This document shows, piece by piece, positions 52,071 through 63,190 of a stretch of 64,000 nucleotides of DNA (positions are counted from its first letter, which is position 1; every line of letters begins with the position of its first letter). A program made the position numbers and the translations under genes. The stretch spans positions 1,178,001 to 1,242,000 of the forward strand of contig JAPYXD010000744.1 in the NCBI GenBank assembly GCA_030998225.1, read 5' to 3'. This DNA is from Diplolepis rosae. Lineage: Eukaryota > Arthropoda > Insecta > Hymenoptera > Diplolepididae. The notes beneath the pieces were generated by a model. It was not told the DNA's origin. It was given only the letters and a program-made list of their open reading frames with translations, and ran no database searches.

Positions 52071-53209
52071 ACACTGAGAAAAATGGATTGTAAACGATAA
52101 TGAAAAATATGTTACCGGATATAATCTTGGACTATTAACTATGGGACAGCGATCTAGATTATTAAAACCATAATCTGTAGATGTTAAAAAAAAGATAGTA
52201 TCGGATAATATCTTGGATTATAAACTGAAACATACCAGATTTAACGCGTGCAAAATAAAAGAAAGATAGAGGGGAGAAGCTTTGGCACTCAGAAGAGGGG
52301 AGGTTTCAGTGGGAAAACATAAACAAATATTATTATCATACCTTATTTATGTTAACATATTTAAGTACACAATGCTACACTATTTATAATCGCATAACGC
52401 TTGAAATTAAATTTCAGAATTCGCTTTTGGGTTCGAACCCTCTAACTCTACCCATATCTACATTAACTAAACGCATTCCTAACGCCTAAAGCCTCTCGGC
52501 TATTCTCGCTTGCCATATTCCGAAATAAATGTCGCTTATAAGCCACTACTGAGTTGGCCAGACTTGGATTCGAGTCTAAGAAGCTATTCGGATAACGTCG
52601 GGAGCACTCGGACGACATTCTGAAACGAATTATACGAAAAACCGAGAATGAATGTTTTGATTTTTGCTACTCGTCGCAAGGTTTCTGGCAAGTTCATATT
52701 CATAATATTAATTTTTCAAATATGTGTCTAGGTTATAATATTCATTGTTCGACTTATTAAATTTATTTTTAGAAAACTTAGTAATCATAATATCATTTTT
52801 TAGTACTCTTTATTTTTCGAATGGAGATTCATAATATTTGGTATTTAAAATACTAATTTTTCTTCTACACGTTTTAAAGACTGTTATGACTATATTGAAT
52901 TTCGATGCCATAATACGAATAAATGTAATAAAACCCCGGGTTTCTTCATTTTAAAACACTATTGTACTAAACCTTCATTCAATCTTATCATTTACTCTAA
53001 CGAAAAGTTTCTCAGTGTAGGTTTATTATCTGCCAATGTTACGAATTATTTTTTGAAGATTATAAGAATGTAACATCTGGAGATTATGTTTAGTAATATC
53101 TTCATATATTAGATAAAGATTATAGATCATACGCTTTAACATATTTTATGTTACCGAATACTATCCTTACTTTTAACATCCAGGTTTTATGATCCGTTTT
53201 TCTCAGTGT
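52071..53209. mobile_element. MITE of the GAGAAAAA-end group, interrupted by another element
   Basis: ACACTGAGAAAAATGGATTG at 52071 and the inverted ACACTGAGAAAAACGGATCA ending at 53209. The left half has ACTATGGGACAGCGATCTAG and GGATTATAAACTG; the right half (53020-53209) has GAATACTATCCTTAC and ATCCAGGTTTTATGATC. The piece 52250-53019 belongs to the nested element. It abuts 51673-52070 without a gap. Confidence 0.8.
52250..53019 (-). mobile_element. Inverted-repeat element with pol III-like module, partial copy 2
   Basis: Minus-strand copy of about 9535-10335 of the element at 9535-10656: the right end is ACACTGAGAAACTTTTCGTT (minus strand, from 53019), and it continues to AGATAGAGGGGAGAAGCTTT near 52270. 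The other terminal repeat and the 320 bp next to it are absent. GGGTTCGAACCC lies at 52429-52440 and the A-box-like GCCGAGAGGCTTTAGGCG at 52483-52505 (minus strand). Confidence 0.8.
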
Positions 53210-54305
53210 AACTTTCGGTGTACGGGGGACAAAAAAGCATTCTACGTTCTTTGTACAATGTTGGTATCCAATTTTCAAAATATGTGTTTGTGTCTGCACT
53301 ATACTAGCATGTCGTATTGACACCATGTCATTACGATATGCTGACACGCTGACCCTACTGTAAAATCCTATATAGGAACCCATCTGGGGATCTTTCTCAG
53401 TTCCCATGTAGCATTTCATATCGTAACCTACATAGGAACCTTTCTTACCGCCTATAAGAATTTGAGACAGGAATTTTTATATGATATAAGATGGGTAAAT
53501 TTAAATTAATACACGGAAAAAATTTGTCGCTTAAAATTTAACAGACTATTCGAAGAGTCGTGGACAGAAAGTAAAATCGGAGAAAGTCTTGTAAGGTTTC
53601 AATGACTTTTAGGAAATAGTAGAAAAAAGTCGAATAACTTTTAGAAAACCAGGTCGAAGAAAAAAAGTAGCGTATTTACTATTATAAAAGTATTTTAAAC
53701 ACTAACTGATCTTTTCTAAGAAGTAATGAAAAGTTTCATAATCTTTGGATTCATTTGTCATAGATTTTAAAAGACTATCGAATAATTTGAAATTAAAGTA
53801 ATTCAAACAAATAGTTTTGTAAATTGTATTCTAAAGTCCATCAGATTTTATATGCCGTCTTCTAAAATGTTCTCGACAGTCGCAAAAAGCGATGCGCAGA
53901 AACGTAATTCGTAGCATCGCACAGCAGACAGTGCAGCTCGGCTTTATGTTTTTGTAATAATTTTGGTTAGATTTTGAGATTACGTGTCGTTTGGTTTCGT
54001 TTGAATCTGGATTGAAGCGTACATTGATTAGGATATATTATTGACATATCATAAAAATGATAAATGGTAAAAAATTAGAAGATAAGTTTCTAATGAGAAA
54101 GTTAAGAACTACACATATGCATTTAAAGTGATTTCAACGCATTGAACTGTGGTGAAGAGGACCGCAGGTTTTTTTTAAGCGAGCTATAACCAGCTATAAC
54201 CCAAACAAGTTTCCTGCGGAAGGTGACAGGAAAAACTCTCAACACTGTTTTTAGAAAAAGGTAAAAGCGAGCCGGAAATAGATAAGTGAATGGGCAGAAG
54301 CAAAG
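53210..54305. other. AT-rich spacer
   Basis: 53515 begins ACACGGAAAAAATTTGTCG, a possible MITE left end with no right partner found. No coding frame recognised. Confidence 0.4.
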
Positions 54306-54506
54306 ATGCGCGCACGAGCAAGGAAGTATATGTCGAATAAGTGCTTTCGATTGCTTTCCAAGTGGCTGAGTGCTTCTCCTGATTTTACATATTTTCTAAT
54401 TCTAGTTCTTCTCATCTTCGGTGCCTCGCTTCCGTTTTATTCAAATTACGGCCTAAACCTCAAAGATCTCGAAACATACATCAACTTCAAGTGGTTTGTC
54501 TTTTAG
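54306..54506 (+). CDS. Short open frame with one hydrophobic segment (doubtful)
   Basis: A 66-codon frame with a basic start (MRARARKYMSNKCFRLL) and a hydrophobic run FTYFLILVLLIFGASLPFY at residues about 27-46, then NYGLNLKDLETYINF. Local base composition is more mixed than in the neighbours, and the frame is not part of any repeat copy seen in this window. There is no recognised homologue, no clear splice signal that would extend it and no promoter I can point to. It could be a first exon, a small membrane peptide or chance. I list it only as a candidate. Confidence 0.15.
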   Translation: MRARARKYMSNKCFRLLSKWLSASPDFTYFLILVLLIFGASLPFYSNYGLNLKDLETYINFKWFVF

Positions 54507-54958
54507 GTTATTCTCTATAATTGGATTTAAAACTTCATCGATGAATTTTAATAGAAAAAACAATTAACAGCGGGAATGGAAATAAATATCTCACTTTAAA
54601 TTTTAAAAATGTCTAGTAGAGATGTTGAGCTGATAACTTCCAATTTCATATTATAAATATCATGAAATTTTCAAACAGATATTCGAGGAAATTTTACCAG
54701 AAAAATTACATATTACTTTTTATAAAATGGTATCTTGTTGGAAAAAAATGGCTCTAGGGTCCAAAAATTATTAAGTCGATTTAATTAGACGTTTTGGCTC
54801 AGATCGATTGAAATTGAGGGTCAATACAATCTATACTACTAAAAATTACTTTTTATTTTGTCAAATTTAATAGTATTGAATGTCAAATTTGGAAGAAACT
54901 GTCGCATCTGCGAATAGATATTATAAGTATAAATTAATTTTCGTCTATTCAATAAACA
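54507..54958. other. AT-rich spacer with a repeat fragment
   Basis: 54710-54835 (ATAAAATGGTATCTTGTTGG, GGCTCTAGGGTCCAAAAATT, GAGGGTCAATAC) is the inverted counterpart of 47055-47165. Confidence 0.55.
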
Positions 54959-55560
54959 AATAGTATATTGTGCAACTAGGGAAAAAAAATTTATTTTGCG
55001 AGTGTGAAGTTTGATGCCCGAGCAAAGCGACGGTAAAATCAATGTTTTTCCCGTCTCGCATACGATTTTTTTTTTACTAGGGGGTTAGAAAATGAATTTG
55101 TGTCCAAACGGGCGGAAAAAGTCGCATTGCATGCTTGTGCGTAGAGCGGCATGGAGTCAATTGTGCCTCGGCGTCAAAATCGGGCGAAATGTTCATACCG
55201 TCCGCTTCAACGGGCGAAAATGTTCATACCGCCCCCTTCAACGGGCAAAATGTTCATACCGCCCGAAACTTGACTGCCCGCGGCTAACTACGCACTCGCA
55301 CGCAACGCGACTTTTTCCACCAATTTGGACACAAAACGTCGTGTGCACCTCGAGCGACATGGTAGCGATGTGACTCGTGTGAATACCGCCCTCGCTACGG
55401 TCGGGCGGGTACACTTCGCACTCGTCACAATCGCCACCATGCCGCCCTTGGTACACAATCTACCATTGTTTGCCCCGCACGGGGCAATAAAATCCACTTT
55501 ATAATCTGCTAGTAGAAAAATTGTGCTAAAATTGAACTTTTTCCAAATAATCAAACTAAA
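54959..55560 (+). repeat. Repeat with AATAGTATATTGTGCAACTAGGG end, copy 2, with minisatellite
   Basis: Longer relative of 36228-36431. It begins ATAGTATATTGTGCAACTAG, continues TTTGCGAGTGTGAAGTTTGA and GCCCGAGCAAAGCG, holds a GC-rich middle with ATTTGTGTCCAAACGGGCGG and its mirror CACCAATTTGGACACAAAA, a 31-bp minisatellite (55181-55268), and ends with GCCCCGCACGGGGCAATAAA and TGCTAGTAGAAAAATTG. Frames through it are by-products of GC-rich repeats. Confidence 0.75.
55181..55268 (+). repeat. 31-bp minisatellite, 3 units
   Basis: CGGGCGAAAATGTTCATACC, GCCCGCTTCAA is the unit; three copies follow each other with a few changes. Confidence 0.85.
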
Positions 55561-56429
55561 AATAGGCTATGTCCGTTTTCATATTTATTAACATTTGCTA
55601 GATTTCCGAGTGAAAATTTGCATTATTTTGGTCATAAAAATAAAAAAGTAGAAAACTAAAATAAATCACATTGGCTAAATTTCCACGTTTCACATGCCCT
55701 GAAGACGCATTACTATATATGTTTTTCTTTAATTTTTTTAAAAAGTTTTTGAAATATAACTCTTCTAGATCACGTTCAAGCACGGACAACCGCATATATT
55801 ATCAAATTTTTTACATTTTGCCAGTATACTGTGAAAATAAAAAAATTTCGAAATATTGGTACCATTTAAACAAAAACTATAATTGATAGACGCTTCAAAT
55901 TTGGCATGATATTTTGGACTATTAAGTACTACCTTCTCCTGATATTCAATCTAAAAAAGTGATGTTCTCAAAAGTTATTAACAACTTACGATTTTTACGA
56001 ATTTCGTACTTTTTCTCAATTTACAATAAGACTTAGAGGGGTGCCCTCACTGATTTTTTTGTAGATAATTTAATAACGAACAACTTTTATTCATATCTTT
56101 TTCCAATAAAATCAGTATATATTTCAATCCGCAGAGATAAATATGAAAAAATGCTGAAATCCAACTTCAATTGTTTATTGTTAATTTACTTCAAAAAACT
56201 AGTGGGTCCAATTGTTAAATTATTGTTCTAGACACATATCCGAAGCATTTAAGCCCTCAAACTTATTTGTTGGAATTTTTGTAACATTAAAAGCTAATTT
56301 CACTGGCCTATAATGAAAGTAATATGGGGCTGTCAATTTAGCTTAAAATATTATATGATTGCGAACGAACAGACCACAAAGTAATTAATTATAAAAATGA
56401 AATCTTCGAATTATGAGGAATAATGTAAA
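55561..56429. other. AT-rich spacer
   Basis: No gene, repeat copy or inverted repeat recognised. Confidence 0.5.
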
Positions 56430-57010
56430 TTATTAAAATCTACCCGCCTAGGTCGCGCGATTCGGTCGTCGTGCTTCGCGCTCGGTCTTATATTCTTCGC
56501 ATACATATAAGTTTATTTTTTTTAATTTGATACTAAAGCTCAAGTCAATTTTATAATATTGTAGATGTAAATTATATCTTCTCAAAGTTACTAAATTTGT
56601 TTTTGGTTTTAAATGAAAAAGGAAAATAAATTTACTTAAATCTCTATCAGCCTTAAGGAACACATTCTCATCATGACACTCACGCTCGCTTTTCTGTATA
56701 CACTTCTGTAACTTTTTAATAATTTAGATGATTGAAAAAAATCTATTTTCTTCCAAATATCTCTAAAAGGAACAAAATTAGTAGACTGTTTTTAACGCTT
56801 ATTTTGTACTCGCATATTTTGATTAAAAAATGAAATTTTAGATTTTCAATAGGAATTTTTTAAAATAAAAAGATAAATATACATCTTACAAAAAAATGTC
56901 CCCATTCAAATTCGTAGATATTTTTGTAGTAAACAATTTTGTATAATAATTTTTTGTGGTATCTCGTATAATTCAACTGGAAAATGGAAATTAGATATTG
57001 AGATTTTGTA
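56430..57010 (-). repeat. Long GCGAAGCGC-ending repeat, copy 3 (partial)
   Basis: Minus-strand match to the last 600 bp of 14320-15655: GCGCGATTCGGTCGTCGTGC, TTCGCGCTCGGTCTTATATT, ATCAGCCTTAAGGAACACAT, TCTCATCATGACACTCACGC, then AT-rich blocks with GTATCTCGTATAATTCAACT. It lacks the GGATGAGAAGGTATTGG start. Confidence 0.8.
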
Positions 57011-57014
57011 AGTT

Positions 57015-57180
57015 TTAACATCCCAGGTGGAAAAATCGGATTCATGCCAGTATGTACAAACGGCATAGTACAGCGGCAGTTGTAAACAAAGAGCAATGCC
57101 TGTACTGGACAGTTGCTACCGGGCCGAGGGTTGGCGCGGTACTGGCGTAGTACAGCCCCAGTCCTGAGACCACACGCAAG
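57015..57180. repeat. CAGTACTGG-type block
   Basis: Starts CATCCCAGGTGGAAAAATCG, like the CCCAGGCGGAAAAATTGG end at 26087, then CATGCCAGTATGTACAAACG, GCCTGTACTGGACAGTTGC and GGTACTGGCGTAGTACAGCC. Confidence 0.6.
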
Positions 57181-57228
57181 AAATAAAATTCTGGTGATCA
57201 GTAATCGATTGCTGATTATCAGTACGCC

Positions 57229-57841
57229 GCACTGAGAAAACTGGAGTGTCAACCTAAACATTTGGAGGGTGAAGCAGACTATATTTGAGGTTAAACTATA
57301 GGACAGCCTTCTAGATAGTGTAACTTATTACCTGTGAATTGTAAAAATAAGATGGTCAACTTGAATACTTTAGAGGGAAAAGTTGATCATTGCAGAGAGA
57401 AAAATAGATTATCGAAGAGGGAAAAATAGACTATAATCTACTTCTATGGCTAACCTCAAAATTATTACATTTAAGCTTTCACAATTATTATGTTATTATA
57501 GCAAGTGAAATAGGTACTCGCCAATTAGTTGGCAAAAATAACCCTCGTGACACTTTAACACGTAAAGTTCGCGAAACCGGCAATGAGGTTAGAGTCCACG
57601 CTGGTGATATTGGAGGAAAAATAGGCGAACCCACCTGACATTACAATTTTGGCGCGTATTTCACCAATCGACACTCTTTATAGTGATCCTGACACTCTGG
57701 TAACAGTTAAGCAGAATATCAAATGAGTGTCTCCCTGGCCAAAAAGAAAAAATTTCGGAAAGAGTGTTGTACTATCTAGAAGTTCAGACTGACTATCTAC
57801 ATTTTGACACTCAAAGTTTGACACTCCAGTTTTCTCAGTGC
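57229..57841. mobile_element. MITE of the GAGAAAA-end group (GCACTGAGAAAACTGG)
   Basis: GCACTGAGAAAACTGGAGTG and its exact inverse end it; the identity continues with TCAA. The internal block CTATAGGACAGCCTTCTAGA lies at about 57297-57316 and TACTATCTAGAAGTTCAGAC near 57770. It is inserted in a CTGATTATCAGTACGCC/GGTCGATCAGC context. No coding. Confidence 0.9.
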
Positions 57842-58658
57842 GGTCGATCAGCAACGGCAGTAGTTACTGCTGAGCAGCATTTTTGTACTGTGGCTCAGTC
57901 CGTGCACATACTGAAGGCCAGTGCTAAACTTAACAGCATCACTAGTCATTACGAGTCAGTAAGAAAATGCTGCTCAGCAGCAACTCGCTATCTGAGGTGC
58001 AGAAAGGCGATACCTAATATTATCAACTACGATTCACTGAGTCGCAGTACGCGTTATAACTAAATCAAAGCACCTGACCTGCACTTTTTCAGTGAATCGG
58101 TCACTGAATATAAGAAACAAAGTACTCAGGGACAATATTTCTTATTTCGCGATACTCAAGTGCTGCGTTACGACGAGCGAGTTGCTGCAAAGCAGCATTC
58201 AGCTTGCTGTATTGTAGAAATTTAGAAAACTTCTAATTAGAATCGAAGTTACTCTACTTTAGCATTTTCCCTTATGAAAGCAAAATTAAGCATCTCAGTT
58301 TCTGCTGAGCAGCACGAAAATGCTGATTATTAGCATTTACTTTTTTACATGCAAGTGCCGGCTAACAATCGCCTTCGGAGTAATACCAGTACTGAACCAT
58401 TACAGATTTCAGTGCTGGCATGGAACCGATGTACTTCCAGCCAAGTTACCTTTCGGAGCCGCGCCGGTGGTAGGCCGTGCTTATGCCAGCACTATGCCAG
58501 TACCGCGCCAGTACTGCAAATCCTTCTGCGGTACCAAAATTTCTTTGAATCTTGGTGGAAATACTTTTTTCTAATAAAAGTGTAAAATACTGATTCATTG
58601 TTAGAAAAAATTGGCTCAAACTTCTCATTAATTTGACTTCATCATCTATGGACCCTTG
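57842..58658. repeat. GCTGCTCAGCAG- and CAGTACTGG-type words
   Basis: TACTGCTGAGCAGCATTTTT (57862), AAAATGCTGCTCAGCAGC (57965) and TCTGCTGAGCAGCACGAAAA (58302) repeat in both orientations. 58370-58530 has GGAGTAATACCAGTACTGAA, TTCAGTGCTGGCATGG and CAGCACTATGCCAGTACCGC words. It may be one decayed element. Confidence 0.5.
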
Positions 58659-58851
58659 CCCGTGTAGAAATTGCCCTATCTTTCCTTATTTCAAGTTGGG
58701 TTCTGGGGCCCGGACTAGAATTTCCTCATCTAGAAAAAACTGGTAGGGGCCTTGTTAGCACCCGATTAGTATTTCTAGTCCAGAAAAAACTGATAGGGGC
58801 CCTGTCAGGTTCTAGTGAGGAATTCCTTGTTTCGCTTACGTATGGAAATAC

Positions 58852-59605
58852 TTAAGGACGTTCTCTTGAAAATCACTTTTCTTTAGATTTCTTTCAAACA
58901 TCGTAAATAAGTACTTTTTACCATGATCTACAAAGCGGTAAAAAGATTATCATCAAGACCGGTACTTAAAATCGAGAAATTAAGCTCTAAAGTTGAATCT
59001 CTTAACACGTGTTAGATAGGCGTAGTTCAGTTTCGCGATACCTTCCTTTACATTAAAAGCACAATTTTCTTTAGATTTTTTTGGAAAACTAGTATGTTAT
59101 ACTAGAGATTATAAGGAATCGTATGCCATCATAAAAAATACGTGTACCGGCACTACTTTTAAAGATATACGTTGTTGAAACTCGCAGTTGCACAAATTCT
59201 TAGCTGGCTTGCTGAAGCAAATATGGTGACTTGGCAACACCACATCAACAGCGAGCGCGTACGCTTACATTTGACATTGCTTCCAGAGCTTTGTTTTTAC
59301 GAGCAGCTGATTTTTGTGAAATAAAAAATGCATTTTTGTTGAGAAATTTATTAGACATCTTATTAGTATTTACAAACTGTCTCTAAACTCTTAATATAAT
59401 CTCTCTCACACCATATGCTTTCGACTCGATATGAGAAAGACAGGAAAGCGGTGTTGCCAAATCGCACAAATCGACGCAGAAGATACATTTTGTTACTTTT
59501 GCGCATAAACGGTGCTCAACTCATTCGGTTAGAAAGCTTAACAGTAATCCCACTACCTATGATAGAGTAGGATGAGCACATCTACGGGCAAGAGAACGTC
59601 CTTAA
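58852..59605. mobile_element. TTAA-flanked MITE, piggyBac-like (GGACGTTCTCTTG ends)
   Basis: TTAA (58852-58855) then GGACGTTCTCTTG; exact inverted CAAGAGAACGTCC then TTAA (59602-59605). The interior is of mixed composition, with TATACGTTGTTGAAACTCGC and others but no transposase. The related sequence at 28566-28590 (minus strand) reads ATACTTAAGAGGAAGCAAC without interruption. Confidence 0.9.
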
Positions 59606-59786
59606 GAGGAAGCAACAACGTTTAAGAAAACTTTTTCATAATTTTAACATAAATTACTAAGTTACATTACATAAGTTACTACATAAGTGTAGTTAGAAAA
59701 ACAAACTATTGATAAGTAAATAAGTGTACTATTTTTTTAATAGTTTTTCGTTATTTTTTCGTTATGCGATAATTTTCTTGATTCAA

Positions 59787-60635
59787 AAGTTTCATCATAT
59801 TTTTGGAATTGAGAAAACTCAAATTTTTTAGATTCTGAACATACGTTGATTTTACTCTTAAAAACAAAAATTAAAGGAATCATAACGTGTATAAAGTATC
59901 ACTAATATACAATAATCAAAGTTAATAATTCTAAAATGTATATAAATCTTTTTATTATGTAATGTTCTTTAATTCAAAAATTTGATCTGCTTATTTCAAA
60001 ACTATTTCATTTCATAGAAAATCGATTCAATAATTAAAAATTTTAATCAGAATCATAAATTGGCATAAAATTTAAAAATTCCCGATTACACGGGGCCCAT
60101 ACATATCTTACACGGCCCTGCATTAGTTGCACGTTATAAGCGCTATTTTCTTTCTTTTATTCCATGCGTGCGCAGCCGAGAGGCTTAGTCGTTAGGTTAG
60201 TAATGCGTTAATCATAAGTAGAGAGGGTTCGAACCCGCAGCGTTAAGAATAATTTTTAATACCACCTAAACGAGCGTTTGTGTAGTGTAGAGGAGGATGT
60301 GTGTTTGTAGGTAAGTTTTATATAAAAATAGTAAGTTAGAGTCTACTTGAAAGTAAATACAGTTATGAAATGTACTAATAAGAATATTCATCGATTCAAC
60401 TACTGCTCTTACTTGATTTACCTCTATGTTCCTGCGGTTCACTTAACTTCAAAAATTACACTGGGGCCTTTGTAAACTATGGAAAGTAAGTTAAAAAGTA
60501 GTCAAACTTACTGAGATTTTTTTTCAGTGTACGTGTAATGAAAAAGTACTGTCAATTTAATCAGAAAAAAATTTCCTAGCTTGAAAACAGATTTTTTACT
60601 GTGAAAACAGTAAACTTAACCTTCCAAGGGAATAT
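59787..60635 (+). repeat. Two-copy block with pol III-like module, copy 2
   Basis: Same-strand match to 26749-27577. A-box-like GCAGCCGAGAGGCTTAGTCG near 60172 and GGGTTCGAACCC at 60225-60236 are kept. The stretch TCTATGTTCCTGCGGTTCAC near 60423-60442 is extra compared with copy 1. Confidence 0.85.
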
Positions 60636-61020
60636 CCCTCCATTGCCGTTAAAAATGTTAAATATTAGAGTCTTAACTCGAATTTCCCCTGTACTTTTTC
60701 TCTCAGTGTGGAAAATCGTTTTTATTTATTATTTTCTCAGTGAGATACCTGATAAAGATTGGTCACGTGACTCTGCTGATATATGCCCTTAAATTCAATG
60801 CGGAGGGCGAACAGGGCCCTAATGGTGTCCTTTTTTGTAGGTGGGAAAGTGTAAGGGCTGACCTCACTAAACCCCTACTAGAAAGTCTAGTAGGGCCCAC
60901 CTCGAAAAAAGCGTTACGTTACCGACGGGGCCCTGACTAGTTTTCCACGCTAGATCCCGATTAGAGATGGGGCAAACTCGTCGGGGCCCCACTAGACCCC
61001 TATCAAAATTTCTACACGGG

Positions 61021-62849
61021 TGGGCCAATTGTTTTCAACAACGTACCAGCATTTTTTGAAATTTGTGGATCACTATAACTTGCGCTTTTAATTATTAAAA
61101 TGTGAAATAATCTGTAATTAATTTGAGGGAATTTCCCCGAAATTTCGTAGAGTATAGGATAGAAATTAGTGAAAAATGATTGCTTTCAAAAGGAATCTTT
61201 CCGTAGTGTATATTAAAATTTCCCTAGTAATTCAAGGAATAACAAAACTGGAAGAAAATGTTAGGAAAATTTACCGAAGTTTTTATGAAAAATATTATCG
61301 AAAGTAATGTGATTATTACTTACCGAACATTACCAAAGAGTTTTCAAAAAGGTTTTTACAGTGTGATATCCAGCAAAATTGGACAAAATTTCAGTAGAAA
61401 AATTAATTGAGATTTTAGTCAAAATAGTTTCATGTATTGCACTAACTGAAAATATTAATCAAGTTTAATAGAAAGCATAAAATGAAGAAGCTTGTAAGAT
61501 TGCTTTTACGATTTAAAAACTTTTCCTGCAAATTTTTTTAAAGGAATCTGCCCAAAACGATTTTAATGCAATAAACACAAAAATATGGTAATTTTTTCAA
61601 AAAAACTTCGTTGAATTTTTCTAGCATTAATATTAGTTTAATGACATTTTCTCTAATAACTTGTTACAATAATTTCTATACACCTTAGGAATATTTTCTT
61701 TAAAAATAATCAATTTTCCTACTCAAAATTTTTTTTTGGAAAATTTCTGATAGTTTTTCCACATCTAGAAAAAAATATATTTAATCTAACTAAACTCTAA
61801 TTTTTTCTGTGTTCTTCCAAGTGAAGTGTATATTTTTTCACGCCATCGTTTAATAGTCTCTTTTGTAGTTTGACTAATTTGCAGCTTCGGATATCAAACC
61901 CGTAAATTTTACAATATACTTTTTTCCGTGAATCATTTATTGTTCAACAAATGCTAAATTTAAAAATCATTTAGTGAAATGACTAATTCACCCGACTAGT
62001 TCATATTTATAAAACAGTAAATAAAGAAGGATTGGAGAATTTATCGAAAAAAAAAAAATGATGAGAATCATCTTTTATGTTAGCTACCGGGTGTTCTGTT
62101 ATTTCGAGCGGATAAGTTTTGTGGGATATATCAATTAGCGTAAGACCGCTAAACATTAGCCCCATGCTCAGTTTTGACTCACACGCTTATAAAGCACACA
62201 TGCGTGTTTGTTTTGAAGTATTAGTGAAGAGGATGGGGACATCACTGAAGAGACGAGAGAAGGTTTCTCCTTTCATCTCGCCGCACATTTGCTACCGCCT
62301 TTTTCGTAACAGTGTCTCAACTAAATCTTTAATTATATTGTATGTCTACTGGCAAAGCTGACGATATTATAAGTCCAACGCTAATATTGTCGTAAAAGAA
62401 GTGGAGGAACAATGAACAACATTTCACCTTTTGATGAGGACTATAATCGACAATCAATTGCCTCTAAATGTTTTACATGTATTTTTATTCCCTGTGAAAT
62501 TATTCCTCAATTTATATTCATCTTTTGTTCTATTTTTAGTTTTATATTTTATTGTATATGGGCGAATCTATACAACCGCTCGATTTCGTGTCACTTACGG
62601 ATTAGGCTCTGTAAATATACAAAGTAAAAAAATGTACTTGATCTAAGCGAAACATTTTTTTATTATACGATAAGTTTGTTTAATTCAAATAAACCCTTTT
62701 CTCGGTGTAATTCAACCAATTAATTTGTTTCATGCAACCAAAGAAGGCTTGTTTGTATATTATTTGGTTAAATCAAATACATATTTCAATTGATTCAGCT
62801 AAATTTGGGTTGATTCATCAAAATGGTTTAGTTAGACCTTAGGTTCACT
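61021..62849. other. AT-rich spacer, no gene recognised
   Basis: 62090-62340 is less AT-rich (GAAGAGATGGGGACATCACT-like) but its 80-codon frame is not protein-like. 62412-62640 gives two overlapping 71-codon hydrophobic frames from T-rich DNA, which I do not call genes. CTTTTCTCGGTGTAATTCAA near 62696 may be a MITE right end. Confidence 0.4.
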
Positions 62850-63190
62850 GAGAAAAATGTCTGGTTGACCGAACAAAAGTTTGGTAGACCCAACCAAATT
62901 TTTTGGTTGCTATAGAAGCAACAAAATTGTTTTGTTGAGCTAACCAAATTACTTTGTTGGAGCGTTTGGTTGGACCAACCAAAAAGTTTGGTAAGCACAA
63001 CAAAATTTTTTTGTAGATTAAATGACCTTATTTGGTTGAGTTAACGTGATATTTGTTAGCTCAACACAATAATTTTTCAAACTGATCAAAACTTTTGTAG
63101 TTTCTACAAGATAGTTTTGTTGAAGCAATAGAATTTTTATTTTGAAGCAACAGTTACTTTGTTGAGGGAAAAATTTATTTTGTAAATGAA
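62850..63190. repeat. TTTGGTTG/CAACCAAA-rich block behind a CACTGAGAAAAATG end
   Basis: TTCACTGAGAAAAATGTCTG is followed by many TTTGGTTG, TTTTGTTGAG and CCAACCAAA words in both orientations, e.g. GTTTGGTTGGACCAACCAAA. The right end was not found. It looks like a MITE of the ACAC-start type with a degenerate repeat core. Confidence 0.55.

Larger units (their letters stand above)
58659..61020 (+). mobile_element. 2.4-kb inverted-repeat element (CCCGTGTAGAAATT ends), non-autonomous
   Basis: CCCGTGTAGAAATT at 58659-58672 is mirrored by AATTTCTACACGGG at 61007-61020. GGGCCC-rich stretches lie next to both ends (TTCTGGGGCCCGGACTAG; GGGGCCCCACTAGACCCC). The core 59787-60635 is the block shared with 26749-27577 and carries a pol III-like module. 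The left part is interrupted by a TTAA MITE (58852-59605). No transposase is present. Confidence 0.75.

Noticed and set aside
60601..60940. Frames of 63-66 codons at the end of the 58659-61020 element
   Set aside because: They run through the GGGCCC-rich end block; no motif, and the paralogous block at 27540-27600 does not keep them open.
62412..62646. Two overlapping 71-codon hydrophobic frames
   Set aside because: T-rich DNA gives Phe/Ile/Leu-rich frames in two registers; no start context or homology.
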